In this document: positions 1 through 7,800 of the stretch, one piece after another
How the letters are laid out: each line of letters opens with the position of its first letter
Position numbering within the stretch: the stretch's first letter is position 1
Assembly (NCBI GenBank): GCA_020853615.1
Contig: JADYYO010000209.1
Location: 1-45,659, forward strand
From: Thermomicrobiales bacterium
GTDB lineage: Bacteria > Chloroflexota > Chloroflexia > Thermomicrobiales > UBA6265
Length of the DNA: 45,659 nt
Direction of reading: 5' to 3'
Made by a program: the position numbers and the translations under genes
Notes under the pieces: model-generated
What the model was told of the DNA's origin: nothing
The model's input: only the letters and a program-made list of their open reading frames with translations
Databases searched by the model: none

Positions 1-139
1 CGGGTACGGGCGACCATTCGTCCCGGCCATGTCGCCTCGGAGCGCGTCGCCGCGGCCGCCGGATTACGTCGCACCGGCCGCATCGAAGACGACCCGGACG
101 AAGGACCAGTCGAGGTCTGGGCGTCGGCGGAGCGCGAGG

Positions 140-1468
140 ATGCCGATGGCGCGTGATCGCGGCCGGCGCTGGGGAATGCTGGCGATCGTCGCCGCGCTCC
201 TTCTGGCGCCCATCGGGGATGATGCGCCGGCTCGGGCGCAGGACGTGGCGCTGCAGGAGAAGCTCGAGGGCATCGCGCGCGAGACGGCCGAGATACGCGA
301 GCTGCCGCCGCTCGACCAGCTCGACGACGTCATCCTCTCCCGTGACGAGCTGGAGCGGATGATGCCCGAGCTGATCGCCGAGGAGAGCGACCCCGCCGAA
401 CTGGCGCGGGAGTCGCGGGCGCTGGCGGCGCTGGGGCTTATCCCGGAGGGAACCGACCTCCTCGATCTCACGATCCGGCTGATGAACGAGCAGGCGGCCG
501 GCTTCTACGACCCGGTGACCGACGAGATGTACGTCATCGCCGACGGCGACTTCGGCGCCGAGGCGTACTTCTACGCGCACGAGGTCGTCCACGCCCTGCA
601 GGACGCCTGGCTCGATCCGAATGACCGGCTGGAGGAGACCACGAGCGACAACAGCGACGAAACGCTGGCCCGGCTGGCGCTCTACGAGGGGGACGCGGTC
701 AGCGCCGCGAATGACTACCTGGCCGCTCACCCCGACCTGGCGCTCGCACTCGTGCGCGAGGCAAACGCCGACTTCCCGGTGCTCGCCGGGGCGCCCGCCG
801 CCGTCAGCGCGACGCTCGTCTTCCCCTACTTCTCGGGCGAGCGCTTCGTCACGCGGCTGCTCGGCGAGGAGGGATGGGACGCGGTCGATGCCGCCTACGC
901 CGACCTGCCCGCCTCGACCGAGCAGATCCTCCACCCGCAAAAGTACCTGCAGCGCGACCGGCCAGTGAGCGTGCCGCTCCCTGAACCCTCTGCGCTCGGG
1001 GTAGGGTGGCAGCTCGTCTCCGACGACACACTCGGCGAGTTGCAGACCGCGCTCCTGCTCGCCAACCTCGGCCCCGGCCGGGGATTCAACACCCTCACCG
1101 GCCAGCTCGATCTCCCCGAAGCCGCGCGCAATGCCGCCGCTGGCTGGGATGGCGACCGCTTCGCCCTCTGGGAAGATGCCGCTGGGAAGCGGGAGATCCT
1201 CGTCTGGCGCTCGGCCTGGGATACGCCGCGGGATGCCCGCGCCTTCAGCCGCGCGCTCGCCCAATTCGGCGAGACCCGCTGGGGCGGCGTCTTCAACGGC
1301 GAGAGCCCGGACGACGTCGCCCAGGTGACCGGCGAGGTCGCGGCGCGTATCCTCCTCGACGGCCAGGAGGTTCTCTACGTCCAGGCGCCCGATCTCCCGC
1401 TGGCCGACCAGGCCCTCGCCGCGCTGCAGGCCGCGCCGCCGCCTGATCCCGCTCCCGGCCCAGGCTGA
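140..1468 (+). CDS. Secreted zincin-like metalloprotease of unknown role
   Basis: A 442-residue protein with a basic N-terminus and a hydrophobic stretch (about residues 10-22, MLAIVAALLLAPIG) ending near ARAQD, read as a signal peptide. The motif HEVVHALQD starts at His147 and gives the HExxH zinc signature (H147, E148, H151), so a peptidase fold is likely. A short Asp/Asn-rich segment and a region rich in acidic residues follow; the third zinc ligand cannot be assigned by eye. I chose the ATG at 140 because GCGAGG lies just before it; an upstream ATG at 29 adds 37 residues of basic low-complexity sequence, and an ATG at 146 is also possible. The substrate is unknown and I recognise no named family. 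It stands alone, with a toxin-antitoxin pair downstream. Confidence 0.7.
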   Translation: MPMARDRGRRWGMLAIVAALLLAPIGDDAPARAQDVALQEKLEGIARETAEIRELPPLDQLDDVILSRDELERMMPELIAEESDPAELARESRALAALGLIPEGTDLLDLTIRLMNEQAAGFYDPVTDEMYVIADGDFGAEAYFYAHEVVHALQDAWLDPNDRLEETTSDNSDETLARLALYEGDAVSAANDYLAAHPDLALALVREANADFPVLAGAPAAVSATLVFPYFSGERFVTRLLGEEGWDAVDAAYADLPASTEQILHPQKYLQRDRPVSVPLPEPSALGVGWQLVSDDTLGELQTALLLANLGPGRGFNTLTGQLDLPEAARNAAAGWDGDRFALWEDAAGKREILVWRSAWDTPRDARAFSRALAQFGETRWGGVFNGESPDDVAQVTGEVAARILLDGQEVLYVQAPDLPLADQALAALQAAPPPDPAPGPG

Positions 1469-1473
1469 ATCGC

Positions 1474-1774
<301 letters not shown>

Positions 1775-1775
<1 letters not shown>

Positions 1776-2191
1776 TGTCGTTCGTTCTGGATGCCTCGGT
1801 GGCGCTCTCATGGATCTTCGAAGACGGGTATTCGGACTACGCGGCGGGTGTCGCCCGCGTCCTCGATGAGCAACCAGCGCTGGCGCCTATCGTGTGGCCC
1901 CTCGAGATGGCAAACGGACTCCTGATCGCCGTTCGCCGGCAGCGCTTGCAGGAGAACGAAGCTCGCGGTCTCCTTTCCACGGTTTTGCGATTGCGCATCG
2001 AAATCGACACTGGCCTCAGCCTCGACACGGCCGGATGGTCTTCGTTCACCGTGGGCCTCGATCATCGCCTCTCGGCGTACGACGCAAGCTACCTCGAGCT
2101 CGCGCTGAGACGGGGATTGCCGCTCGCAACGCAGGACCGCAGGCTTGCCGACGCGGCAGTCGAGGCCGGTGTCGAGCTCGTCCAACCCTGA
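1775..2191 (+). CDS. vapC: VapC-type PIN-domain ribonuclease toxin
   Basis: A 138-residue PIN-domain protein. The acidic metal-binding residues are visible: Asp6 in FVLDASVALSW, Glu44 in WPLEMANGLL, Asp103 in AYDASYLELA and Asp121 in LATQDRRLADAA. Length and order match VapC toxins, which cut tRNA or rRNA when the antitoxin is degraded. It starts with GTG overlapping the antitoxin stop (TAGTG), which supports translational coupling. Pairing of a Phd/YefM antitoxin with a VapC toxin is a known mixed arrangement. Confidence 0.9.
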
Positions 2192-2237
2192 CCCCGAACT
2201 CGACCTGGCGGCAGCCGGCACGTCGCGTCGACAGGAA

Positions 2238-3029
2238 ATGGCCCCTGGGGCTGATGGCCTTCACGATCGATGCTCTGCACCAAGTGGGAGGAATGCCATT
2301 TCTCGTGAAAGCAGGCGTCCTTACGACCTGATCCTCTTCGATCTCGATGGCACGCTGACCGATTCCGCGCCGGGCATCACCCGCTCGGTGCAGTTCGCTC
2401 TCGCCCGGTTCGGCATCGCCGTGGCCGACCCCGAGGAGTTGACCCCCTTCGTCGGGCCGCCGCTCGCCGAGTCGTTCCGCCGCTACTACGGCTTCGACGA
2501 CGACCAGGCGCGGCAGGCGATCGCCGCCTATCGCGAGCGCTTCGCCACGGTCGGGCTCTTCGAGAACGCCGTCTACTCAGGTATCCCGGAACTGCTCGCC
2601 GCGCTGCGCGAGACTGGCGTCACCCTCGCCATCGCCTCCTCCAAGCCGGAGCCATACGTTATCCAGATCCTGGAGCATTTCGGGCTGGCCGGGCATTTCG
2701 CGGCGGTCGCCGGCAGCAATCTCGATCTCTCGCGCGTGGCCAAGGCGGGGGTGATCGCCCACGCGCTCGCCACCCTCCCCGCCGTCGACACGGGCCGAAT
2801 CGTGATGGTCGGCGACCGCGAGCACGACGTAATCGGCGCGCGGACGCACGGCATCGCCACGATCGCCGCCGGCTACGGGTACGGCACGCGGCAGGAGTTG
2901 GCAGCCGCCAACCCGCTCGCGATCGCCGAGTCGGTCGCGGCGCTGGGGGAGATCCTCCTCGCCCGCAGCGCCGCAACGGTCACTGATTCCAGATCTCCGG
3001 GCAGACGTACCCCCGGCACTCGCCGCTGA
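2238..3029 (+). CDS. HAD-superfamily phosphatase, phosphoglycolate phosphatase-like
   Basis: Haloacid-dehalogenase hydrolase of the Gph/PGP type. Motif I FDLDGTLTDS gives the nucleophile Asp35 and acid Asp37 (counting from the ATG at 2238); motif II is IASSKPEP; the motif III lysine is in SRVAKAGVI; motif IV is MVGDREHDVIGA. An alpha-helical cap lies between motifs I and II. The start is uncertain: homologues begin just before the YDLILFDLDG strand, and the best ribosome site (GGGAGG, 2286-2291) precedes an ATG at 2293 that is one frame off, or an in-frame ATT at 2298. The ATG at 2238 is the nearest in-frame standard start. The 3' end overlaps the convergent Cys-rich gene by 50 bp. The substrate is not identified. 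Confidence 0.8.
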   Translation: MAPGADGLHDRCSAPSGRNAISRESRRPYDLILFDLDGTLTDSAPGITRSVQFALARFGIAVADPEELTPFVGPPLAESFRRYYGFDDDQARQAIAAYRERFATVGLFENAVYSGIPELLAALRETGVTLAIASSKPEPYVIQILEHFGLAGHFAAVAGSNLDLSRVAKAGVIAHALATLPAVDTGRIVMVGDREHDVIGARTHGIATIAAGYGYGTRQELAAANPLAIAESVAALGEILLARSAATVTDSRSPGRRTPGTRR

Positions 3030-3486
3030 CACAGTCGTAGTCGACGATGCAGAGCTGCGTTCCCTTGTCGCAACGCATCTGGCCAGCGCCATCCGAAATC
3101 GTGCAGAGTCCGGAGCAGCACTCGTAATGGCTACTGCAGACCAGCCCCACGCTCTTGCACTCGATCGGGAAGCCACAGCGCCCCTTGTACATGACCGCCC
3201 CCTTCGCACAGCCGCAGCGTCCCTTCTCGCAATACTCGTTGCGCAGGCTGCTGCACTCGGACGACTTGCAGCACCCCGACTTCGGGACGCAGCGCTTGCC
3301 GCAGCGCTTCTGCCCCCCGCTGCACCCCTTCTTCTTGCCACCCTTCTTCTTCGCGCCGACCTCCGCGCCTCCGAATTTCGCGGCAAGCCCACTCAGCGCC
3401 CCCGCGACGAGGAACCGGCTCACCTCGCGGCGCGGAGCTCTCGCACCCAGCGTCCGCGCAATGGCGTCGAAACGGCCGCTCTCCAT
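2980..3486 (-). CDS. Cysteine-rich exported protein with RR-type leader
   Basis: A 168-residue protein. The N-terminus reads ESGRFDAIARTLGARAP, then RREVSRFLVAGALSGLAA, a Tat-like leader style that recurs in Chloroflexota Cys-rich proteins. A Lys/Gly spacer (AKKKGGKKKG) leads into a domain with 20 cysteines in about 115 residues, many in CC or CxC patterns, consistent with a disulfide-knotted extracellular protein. The ATG at 3486 is preferred because AGGAGGGG lies 8 bases upstream; an ATG at 3537 has no good site. It converges on the HAD gene. No enzymatic motif is visible and the role is unknown. Confidence 0.75.
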   Translation of the reverse strand: MESGRFDAIARTLGARAPRREVSRFLVAGALSGLAAKFGGAEVGAKKKGGKKKGCSGGQKRCGKRCVPKSGCCKSSECSSLRNEYCEKGRCGCAKGAVMYKGRCGFPIECKSVGLVCSSHYECCSGLCTISDGAGQMRCDKGTQLCIVDYDCVSGECRGYVCPEIWNQ

Positions 3487-3723
3487 ATCGGCGTCCCCCT
3501 CCTGAATGCCTCCGACGAACCTATCGCCGGATTTCATCCTGGAGAAATGAGACGCTCATGTCATCGGTAGAACTACGGAATTTCTGGTGTCTCGATCGCG
3601 CCGCCAATTGCTGCTTCGAGCAGCCGGGCTTGAGTCCTCTTTACAACCGCATCATCCTCACTGAGAATCCCGGTCATTCAGTTACTCATGCGCAGGCGCA
3701 CGCGTATTTTCGTGGAGGGGATG

Positions 3724-5292
3724 ATGTCCATTCCTGTCCGGGTCGAGTCGTCTCGCGATTGGGCGCCGATACCGAGGTGGGCGCTGATCGTCGCCGGCAA
3801 GGGGGAGAAGTTCCATCTGACTCAGTGTGATTGGGTACTCTGGATCGCCTACTCTCGCTACTATATCGACCCGCAGCTCGCCATTCGGGACGGCTTGCGC
3901 GAGTGCCGCACCTGCCGGCCGCTACGGCATCACGCCGAGCTACTTGCCCGTGTTTCACCGCGCGACATCGACGAAGCATTACGGCGACGCCGGGAGCGGC
4001 GCGCGCAGGCCCAGCGCGATTTTTGCATCGCGTACACCATCTCGTTCAGCGACGACGAGCACGAGACGTACGAGCTGGTGGCCAAACGCGCGCCGGGCGA
4101 TGGCACACGGCGCGTTTCGATCGATTCACCGCTGGGCAACGCGCTACGGCACGCCAGACTCGGGGAGACGCTCGCCTACGCGACACCAGCGGGCACCATT
4201 ACCCGGTTCACTGTCCTCGATGTGCAGGATTGCCCGCGACGGTCAGACGGCGGAGAGGCTGATCGCCGGGTCGATGCGGAAGGCGAGGCGGTCATGCGCC
4301 GCACGCAGCGCGGCCTCGGCATCCTCCGGCGCGCTGGCGCGGGCGAAGATGAAGCCGAGGTAGCTCGCCCCTTCGGGCAATGGCGTCACCGGCTGGTTGA
4401 GCGGCGCGGTGATCTCGACCCCCGTCACGCCTGGCACGGCACGCGCCGCCTCGATCCCGGAGACGCCGCGCAGGATTCCCCCCTTCGGGATCGGGATCAT
4501 CATCACCCCGGCCGCCTCACCGATGCGCTCCGTCGCCGGCAGCGTTCGCTCCACGGCGTGGCGCAGGATCAGCTCTTCCAGACTGACCCCGGCCCCGAAC
4601 TCGAGGATGGTCGAGCAGAGGCCGCCGATCGAGCGGCCCGCCATCTCGATCAGCCAGACCCCCTCGTCGTTGAGACGCAGCTCGGCGTGAACCGGCCCCT
4701 CGCGCAGGCCAAGCGCGGCCGCGGCCTCGCCGGTCCGCGCCGAGATCGCGGCGCGCGTCGCCTCTGGCAGGCGCGAGGGGGTGACGTAGATCGTCTCCTC
4801 GAAGAAAGGGCCCTCCAGCGGATCGGGCTTGTCGAAGAGGGCCAACGTCTGCAGCTGTCCCCCCGTCAGCAGCCCCTCCAGCGCGACCTCGATCCCCGGG
4901 AGGTAGCGCTCGACCAGCAGCTCGCCCTCGTCGGGGGAACCGCTCTCGCGCAGCACGATGCGTCGCGCCCGCTCCCACGCGGCAGCGAGCTCTATCGCGT
5001 CGTCGGCCCGGATGACGCCACGGCTGCCGGAGAGGGTGGTCGGCTTGACAACGACCGGGAAGAGGATCTCGCCCACGATCTCCATTGGATCGGTCGAGAG
5101 GGGGAAGCGCCGGTACGCGGGCGTCGGGACGCCGCCCCGTCGCAGCGCCTCGCGCATGACCCACTTGTCACGGGCCGCCAGCGCAGCGTCGGGGTCGTTG
5201 TGCGGCATGCCGAGCGCCGCCCCGACATGCGCCGCGAGGAGTGTCGCGCTGTCATCGAGAGGGACCAGCGCGGCAATGGGCCGCTCCGCTGA
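3724..5292 (+). CDS. Zinc-finger/Gre-fold fusion with stop-less antisense extension
   Basis: Two domains are supported. Residues about 28-66 carry His31, Cys35, Cys61 and Cys64 in a KFHLTQCDW...RECRTCRP pattern, like the small Ada-type zinc module. Residues about 100-170 read HETYELVAKRAPG, then SIDSPLGNALRHARLGETLA and TITRFTVLDV, matching the C-terminal (FKBP-like) domain of GreA/GreB; the Gre coiled coil is absent. GGAGGGG directly precedes two ATGs (3721, 3724). The recognisable protein ends near 4230, but the frame stays open to 5292, antisense to the ATP-grasp gene for about 1,050 bp. The real product is probably about 170 residues, with its stop lost by a small deletion or frameshift. 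Confidence 0.55.
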   Translation: MSIPVRVESSRDWAPIPRWALIVAGKGEKFHLTQCDWVLWIAYSRYYIDPQLAIRDGLRECRTCRPLRHHAELLARVSPRDIDEALRRRRERRAQAQRDFCIAYTISFSDDEHETYELVAKRAPGDGTRRVSIDSPLGNALRHARLGETLAYATPAGTITRFTVLDVQDCPRRSDGGEADRRVDAEGEAVMRRTQRGLGILRRAGAGEDEAEVARPFGQWRHRLVERRGDLDPRHAWHGTRRLDPGDAAQDSPLRDRDHHHPGRLTDALRRRQRSLHGVAQDQLFQTDPGPELEDGRAEAADRAARHLDQPDPLVVETQLGVNRPLAQAKRGRGLAGPRRDRGARRLWQARGGDVDRLLEERALQRIGLVEEGQRLQLSPRQQPLQRDLDPREVALDQQLALVGGTALAQHDASRPLPRGSELYRVVGPDDATAAGEGGRLDNDREEDLAHDLHWIGREGEAPVRGRRDAAPSQRLAHDPLVTGRQRSVGVVVRHAERRPDMRREECRAVIERDQRGNGPLR

Positions 5293-5538
5293 GAGGCGCG
5301 CGAGCGTGACGGCCGCCGCGTCAGGATCAGCGAAATCGAGTGGGAGGAACGCGCCACACGCCGCCTCGACGTGCAGCTCCGCCGGCGTATCGATCGCCCG
5401 CACGACATCGAGATCGAGCCGCGATGCCGCCCGCAGGAACGCCTCCGTGCGATAGGTCGCGGGGCTGGCCAGAAAGACGACGCGTGGCCGCGCGCTCCCG
5501 TCAGGTCGCGCTCGACTCGGTTCCACCGGAGTTCGCAT
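4243..5538 (-). CDS. ATP-grasp ligase, L-amino-acid-ligase-like
   Basis: A 431-residue ATP-grasp enzyme. After a Rossmann-like N-terminal domain (RPRVVFLASPATYRTEAFL) comes the nucleotide-binding loop FPVVVKPTTLSGSRGVIRA and the metal-binding stretch HAELRLNDEGVWLIEMAGR. The C-terminal lobe (GVMMIPIPKGGILRGVSG and the following beta-rich part) resembles the dipeptide-forming L-amino acid ligase/carnosine synthase group, so it probably joins a carboxylate to an amine using ATP; the substrates cannot be told. The ATG at 5538 is used; it overlaps the end of the 85-codon upstream gene by 38 bp, so the two are coupled. An ATG at 5631 in frame lies inside that gene and is unlikely. Its 3' end meets the Gre-fold gene. 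Confidence 0.85.
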   Translation of the reverse strand: MRTPVEPSRARPDGSARPRVVFLASPATYRTEAFLRAASRLDLDVVRAIDTPAELHVEAACGAFLPLDFADPDAAAVTLARLSAERPIAALVPLDDSATLLAAHVGAALGMPHNDPDAALAARDKWVMREALRRGGVPTPAYRRFPLSTDPMEIVGEILFPVVVKPTTLSGSRGVIRADDAIELAAAWERARRIVLRESGSPDEGELLVERYLPGIEVALEGLLTGGQLQTLALFDKPDPLEGPFFEETIYVTPSRLPEATRAAISARTGEAAAALGLREGPVHAELRLNDEGVWLIEMAGRSIGGLCSTILEFGAGVSLEELILRHAVERTLPATERIGEAAGVMMIPIPKGGILRGVSGIEAARAVPGVTGVEITAPLNQPVTPLPEGASYLGFIFARASAPEDAEAALRAAHDRLAFRIDPAISLSAV

Positions 5539-5758
5539 CGGCCACTCGACCCAGGCTGCAGACGACGACGGTGTAAACCCCGCCGGAGCCATCGGGCGTG
5601 ACGGAGATCTCGCGCACGCGCAGGTTGGCATAGGGGCCTTGCGAGCGATCCTTGCTCAGCCACTGGTTGACCCCGTCCATCGCCGCCCCGGCATCGCGCG
5701 AGGCGTTCGGGCTGTGGAAGAGAAACACCCGGGTATCGGCGGGAACCAGATCGTTCAC
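5501..5758 (-). CDS. Small protein coupled to the ATP-grasp ligase
   Basis: An 85-residue protein starting at GTG 5758, which has AAGGAG 6 bases upstream; a longer reading from 5857 lacks a site. The sequence has a beta-alpha-beta look (DTRVFLFHSPNASRDAG, a helix around AAMDGVNQWL, then NLRVREISVT and VYTVVVCSLG). This faintly recalls the small Cse60-type proteins, but I would not assign it. The end overlaps the start of the ligase gene by 38 bp, so the two are very likely one transcript and perhaps one pathway. Confidence 0.7.
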   Translation of the reverse strand: MNDLVPADTRVFLFHSPNASRDAGAAMDGVNQWLSKDRSQGPYANLRVREISVTPDGSGGVYTVVVCSLGRVADANSGGTESSAT

Positions 5759-5834
5759 AAGCGCTCCTTGCCACGGCTGCCGCCCCGACGGGCAACAGCA
5801 ATCGACGCCGCGCGAGCGCGGCCACCGGGTATGG

Positions 5835-5840
5835 AGTATA
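5835..5840 (-). promoter_or_regulatory. Putative -10 box for the small gene/ATP-grasp operon
   Basis: The minus strand reads GGTATACTCC here, with TATACT as a 5-of-6 match to the -10 consensus, 77 bp before the GTG at 5758. No convincing -35 hexamer is visible 16-18 bp upstream. Confidence 0.35.
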
Positions 5841-5887
5841 CCGGCGTTCTCCCGCACCTGGTCGCCGCACTTCCCGTTAAGATGGCC

Positions 5888-5918
5888 GTGCCCCTGGGTC
5901 TGGGAACCCCAGGGGCAC
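5888..5918 (-). terminator. Hairpin terminator after the response regulator gene
   Basis: GTGCCCCTGGG (5888-5898) and CCCAGGGGCAC (5908-5918) form a perfect 11-bp stem with a 9-base loop, 24 bp beyond the stop of the minus-strand regulator. No clear T-run follows, so termination may be weak or Rho-assisted. Confidence 0.5.
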
Positions 5919-5941
5919 GGCGGACGAGAGGGCGTGGTTTG

Positions 5942-6670
5942 TCAGGCGACGGTCTGCACGTCGCGCGTGCCGTCACCGCCCGAATGAACGGGCGCCGGTG
6001 GCGTCACCTCCATCCATCCCTGCCGCACGGCATGCAGGATGGCCCCGACGCGGTCGGTCGCGTTCAGCTTGCGCAGCACCGAGGTCATGTGGTTCTTCAC
6101 CGTCTGTTCGGAAACGAAGAGCTCATCGGCGATCTCCTTGTTGGAGAGCCCCTGCGCGACGCAGTCGAGGACCGCCAGCTCGCGCGTCGAAAGGGGCATC
6201 GGCCCCTCGCCGCCAGCGGCGTCGCTCGGCAGCCGCAACTCGGCCCGCAGCCGGCGCGCCAGGTCAGGCCGCGCCAGCATTTCGGCGCGCAGGAGGTTCT
6301 CACCGGCGCAGATCCGCGAGAGCGCCGAGGTGAACGCCTCGGCCCCGATGTCCTTCTGCAGGAACCCGACCGCTCCGGCGCGCACCGCCTCGATGATGCG
6401 GTCGTCGTCGACGTGGACCGAGATGACGACGATCCGCGCCCGCGTCTGCTTCCGCCGCAGAATGCGGGTGATGCGCAGCCCGGTGATGCCCGGCAACTGG
6501 ACATCGAGCAGGATCAACCCCGGACGCGTCTCCTCCGCGGCCCGGATCGCCTCGTGGGCGTTGCCTGCCTCCCCGACGATCTCGTAGCGCCCGGTCGCCT
6601 CCAGTACGCGGCGCAACCCGGCGCGAAAGACCGGATGATCGTCGACCAACAGCACTCGCCGTGCCAGCAC
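5942..6670 (-). CDS. NarL/FixJ-type response regulator
   Basis: A 242-residue two-component regulator. The receiver domain starts ARRVLLVDDHPVFRAGLRRV, with the phosphorylated aspartate Asp56 in LILLDVQLPG and the switch lysine in GFLQKDIGAEAF. The C-terminal LuxR helix-turn-helix is clear (LSTRELAVLDCVAQGLSNKE, then FVSEQTVKNHMTSVLRKL). GTG at 6670 is preferred because GGGGAGGGAAGG precedes it; an ATG at 6730 would add 20 residues. No histidine kinase lies next to it, so its partner is elsewhere and its targets are unknown. Confidence 0.9.
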   Translation of the reverse strand: MLARRVLLVDDHPVFRAGLRRVLEATGRYEIVGEAGNAHEAIRAAEETRPGLILLDVQLPGITGLRITRILRRKQTRARIVVISVHVDDDRIIEAVRAGAVGFLQKDIGAEAFTSALSRICAGENLLRAEMLARPDLARRLRAELRLPSDAAGGEGPMPLSTRELAVLDCVAQGLSNKEIADELFVSEQTVKNHMTSVLRKLNATDRVGAILHAVRQGWMEVTPPAPVHSGGDGTRDVQTVA

Positions 6671-6851
6671 GGACCTTCCCTCCCCGCTTGCGCGGTCATG
6701 AACCGGATCCCGCTCGGCGGCAGGCGCCATCCATCGTCCTGCCGCGGGAACCCGGCCGACCGGCCACTCGTCCCATCCCTGGCTGGGTCATCGCTTGCGG
6801 GGCGTCACGCCGGGCCGCACCCCCGGTGCCAGACACGATGACCTCCACCTC

Positions 6852-6880
6852 ATGCTATGAGGCTTCTGAGAGAAAGGCAA
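6852..6880 (-). promoter_or_regulatory. Putative promoter of the response regulator gene
   Basis: On the minus strand TTGCCT (6880-6875), a 17-bp spacer and TAGCAT (6857-6852) match sigma-70 boxes at 4 of 6 positions each. Transcription would start near 6845, leaving about 175 bases of leader before the GTG at 6670. Confidence 0.4.
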
Positions 6881-6943
6881 CGGACAGGTTGGCACAGAAG
6901 AGGGGTGTACTACAGAGGAAGTGGTGACTTTTCGGCACAGCAC

Positions 6944-7519
6944 CTATTTTGTTGCTTGTCGCTCCCGCAGGAAGAGGAGCAGGCCGACGAGCGTCTTCCC
7001 ATCCTCGATCTGGCCGGGCCCGGGATCGACAAGCGCCGGCAGATCGGCGATCGGCGTGGGGACGACGTGGATCAGCTCGTCGGGGTCGATCTCGCCCCCG
7101 GCGGGCTCGCAGTCGTCCGCCTGGAAGACGGTCATCCGCTCGTTGGTGTAGCCGGGGGAGGTGTAGAAGGCGGCGAGCCGGGTCAATCGCTCGGCCCGGT
7201 AGCCCGTCTCCTCTTCCAGCTCGCGCCGCGCGCACGCCTCGGGCGTCTCGCCCGGCTCGAGGGTGCCCGCCGGCAAGCCGAGGAGCGTACGCCCGATCGG
7301 GTGGTGGCTCTGGCGCAGGAGGAGGACCTGCCCGTCGGTCGTCACCCCGACGATGGCCACCGCGCCGGGATGCTCGACCGTCTCCCGCGTCGCGATCCGC
7401 CCCGACGGCAGCCGGACGGTATCGACGCGGACGTGAACCCAGGCGCCGTCGTAACCCCGGCGCGACTCGAGCGTCTCGCCGAGGGGCGGGTTGGCCGGGG
7501 CGTGCGCGTCATCGGGCAT
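6944..7519 (-). CDS. Nudix hydrolase, ADP-ribose pyrophosphatase-like
   Basis: A 191-residue Nudix enzyme. The Nudix box starts at Gly85 (GTLEPGETPEACA) and ends in RELEEETG (99-106), the Mg-binding helix. The preceding strand HPGAVAIVGVTTDGQVLLLR and the downstream FYTSPGYTNERMTVFQA match the ADP-ribose pyrophosphatase subgroup, where the latter segment carries the catalytic loop. It most likely hydrolyses ADP-ribose or related nucleotide sugars in the cytoplasm. AGGAGGT lies 8 bases before the ATG. It is transcribed in the same direction as the tRNA-Cys gene, which is closed by its own terminator. Confidence 0.9.
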   Translation of the reverse strand: MPDDAHAPANPPLGETLESRRGYDGAWVHVRVDTVRLPSGRIATRETVEHPGAVAIVGVTTDGQVLLLRQSHHPIGRTLLGLPAGTLEPGETPEACARRELEEETGYRAERLTRLAAFYTSPGYTNERMTVFQADDCEPAGGEIDPDELIHVVPTPIADLPALVDPGPGQIEDGKTLVGLLLFLRERQATK

Positions 7520-7540
7520 CGGAGACCTCCTGAAAAGGAT

Positions 7541-7566
7541 GACGGCACCCGTTCGCGGGTGCCGTC
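7541..7566 (-). terminator. Rho-independent terminator of tRNA-Cys
   Basis: GACGGCACCCG (7541-7551) pairs with CGGGTGCCGTC (7556-7566), an 11-bp perfect stem around a four-base loop (TTCG on the plus strand). On the minus strand the hairpin directly follows the tRNA CCA end and is followed by ATCCTTTTC. Confidence 0.85.
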
Positions 7567-7640
7567 TGGAGGCGCCAGGCGGATTCGAACCGCCGATCAG
7601 GGTTTTGCAGACCCGTGCCTTACCACTTGGCTATGGCGCC
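7567..7640 (-). tRNA. tRNA-Cys (anticodon GCA)
   Basis: The minus strand begins GGCGCCA and ends TGGCGCC with a U73 discriminator and encoded CCA, giving a 7-bp acceptor stem. The anticodon arm is GGGTCTGCAAAACCC-like with GCA at the tip, and the T arm has GGTTCGAATCC. U73 and GCA are the known identity elements for cysteine. Confidence 0.97.
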
Positions 7641-7685
7641 GCGCTGCCTCATTGCAAGTTGTGAGCACGCAACAGTTTAGCACGA

Positions 7686-7800
7686 CGGGCTGTTGGCTAT
7701 TGGCTGTTGGTTCACGCTTCCGTCGTTCTTGCCGACTGGCCGTCTCGCCGGCTTGCTGTCTCTTCTTCTCGGCTCCTCGACTCCTCGACTCCTCGACTGA
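7686..7800. repeat. AGCCAATAGCC-type simple interspersed repeat, copy 1
   Basis: The stretch contains TTGGCTATTGGCTGTTGG, then GACTGGCCGTCTCGCCGGCT, and a threefold TCCTCGACT tandem. The same word set (TGGCTATTGGC, GGCCGGCTTGCCGTCTGG) recurs at 44226-44300. Part of it encodes the C-terminal tail of the alcohol dehydrogenase. Confidence 0.7.

Noticed and set aside
3558-3830. A 90-codon frame before the Gre-fold gene
   Set aside because: It has no ribosome site and runs out of frame over the real gene. The gap 3487-3720 between the divergent genes shows no other gene or clear promoter.
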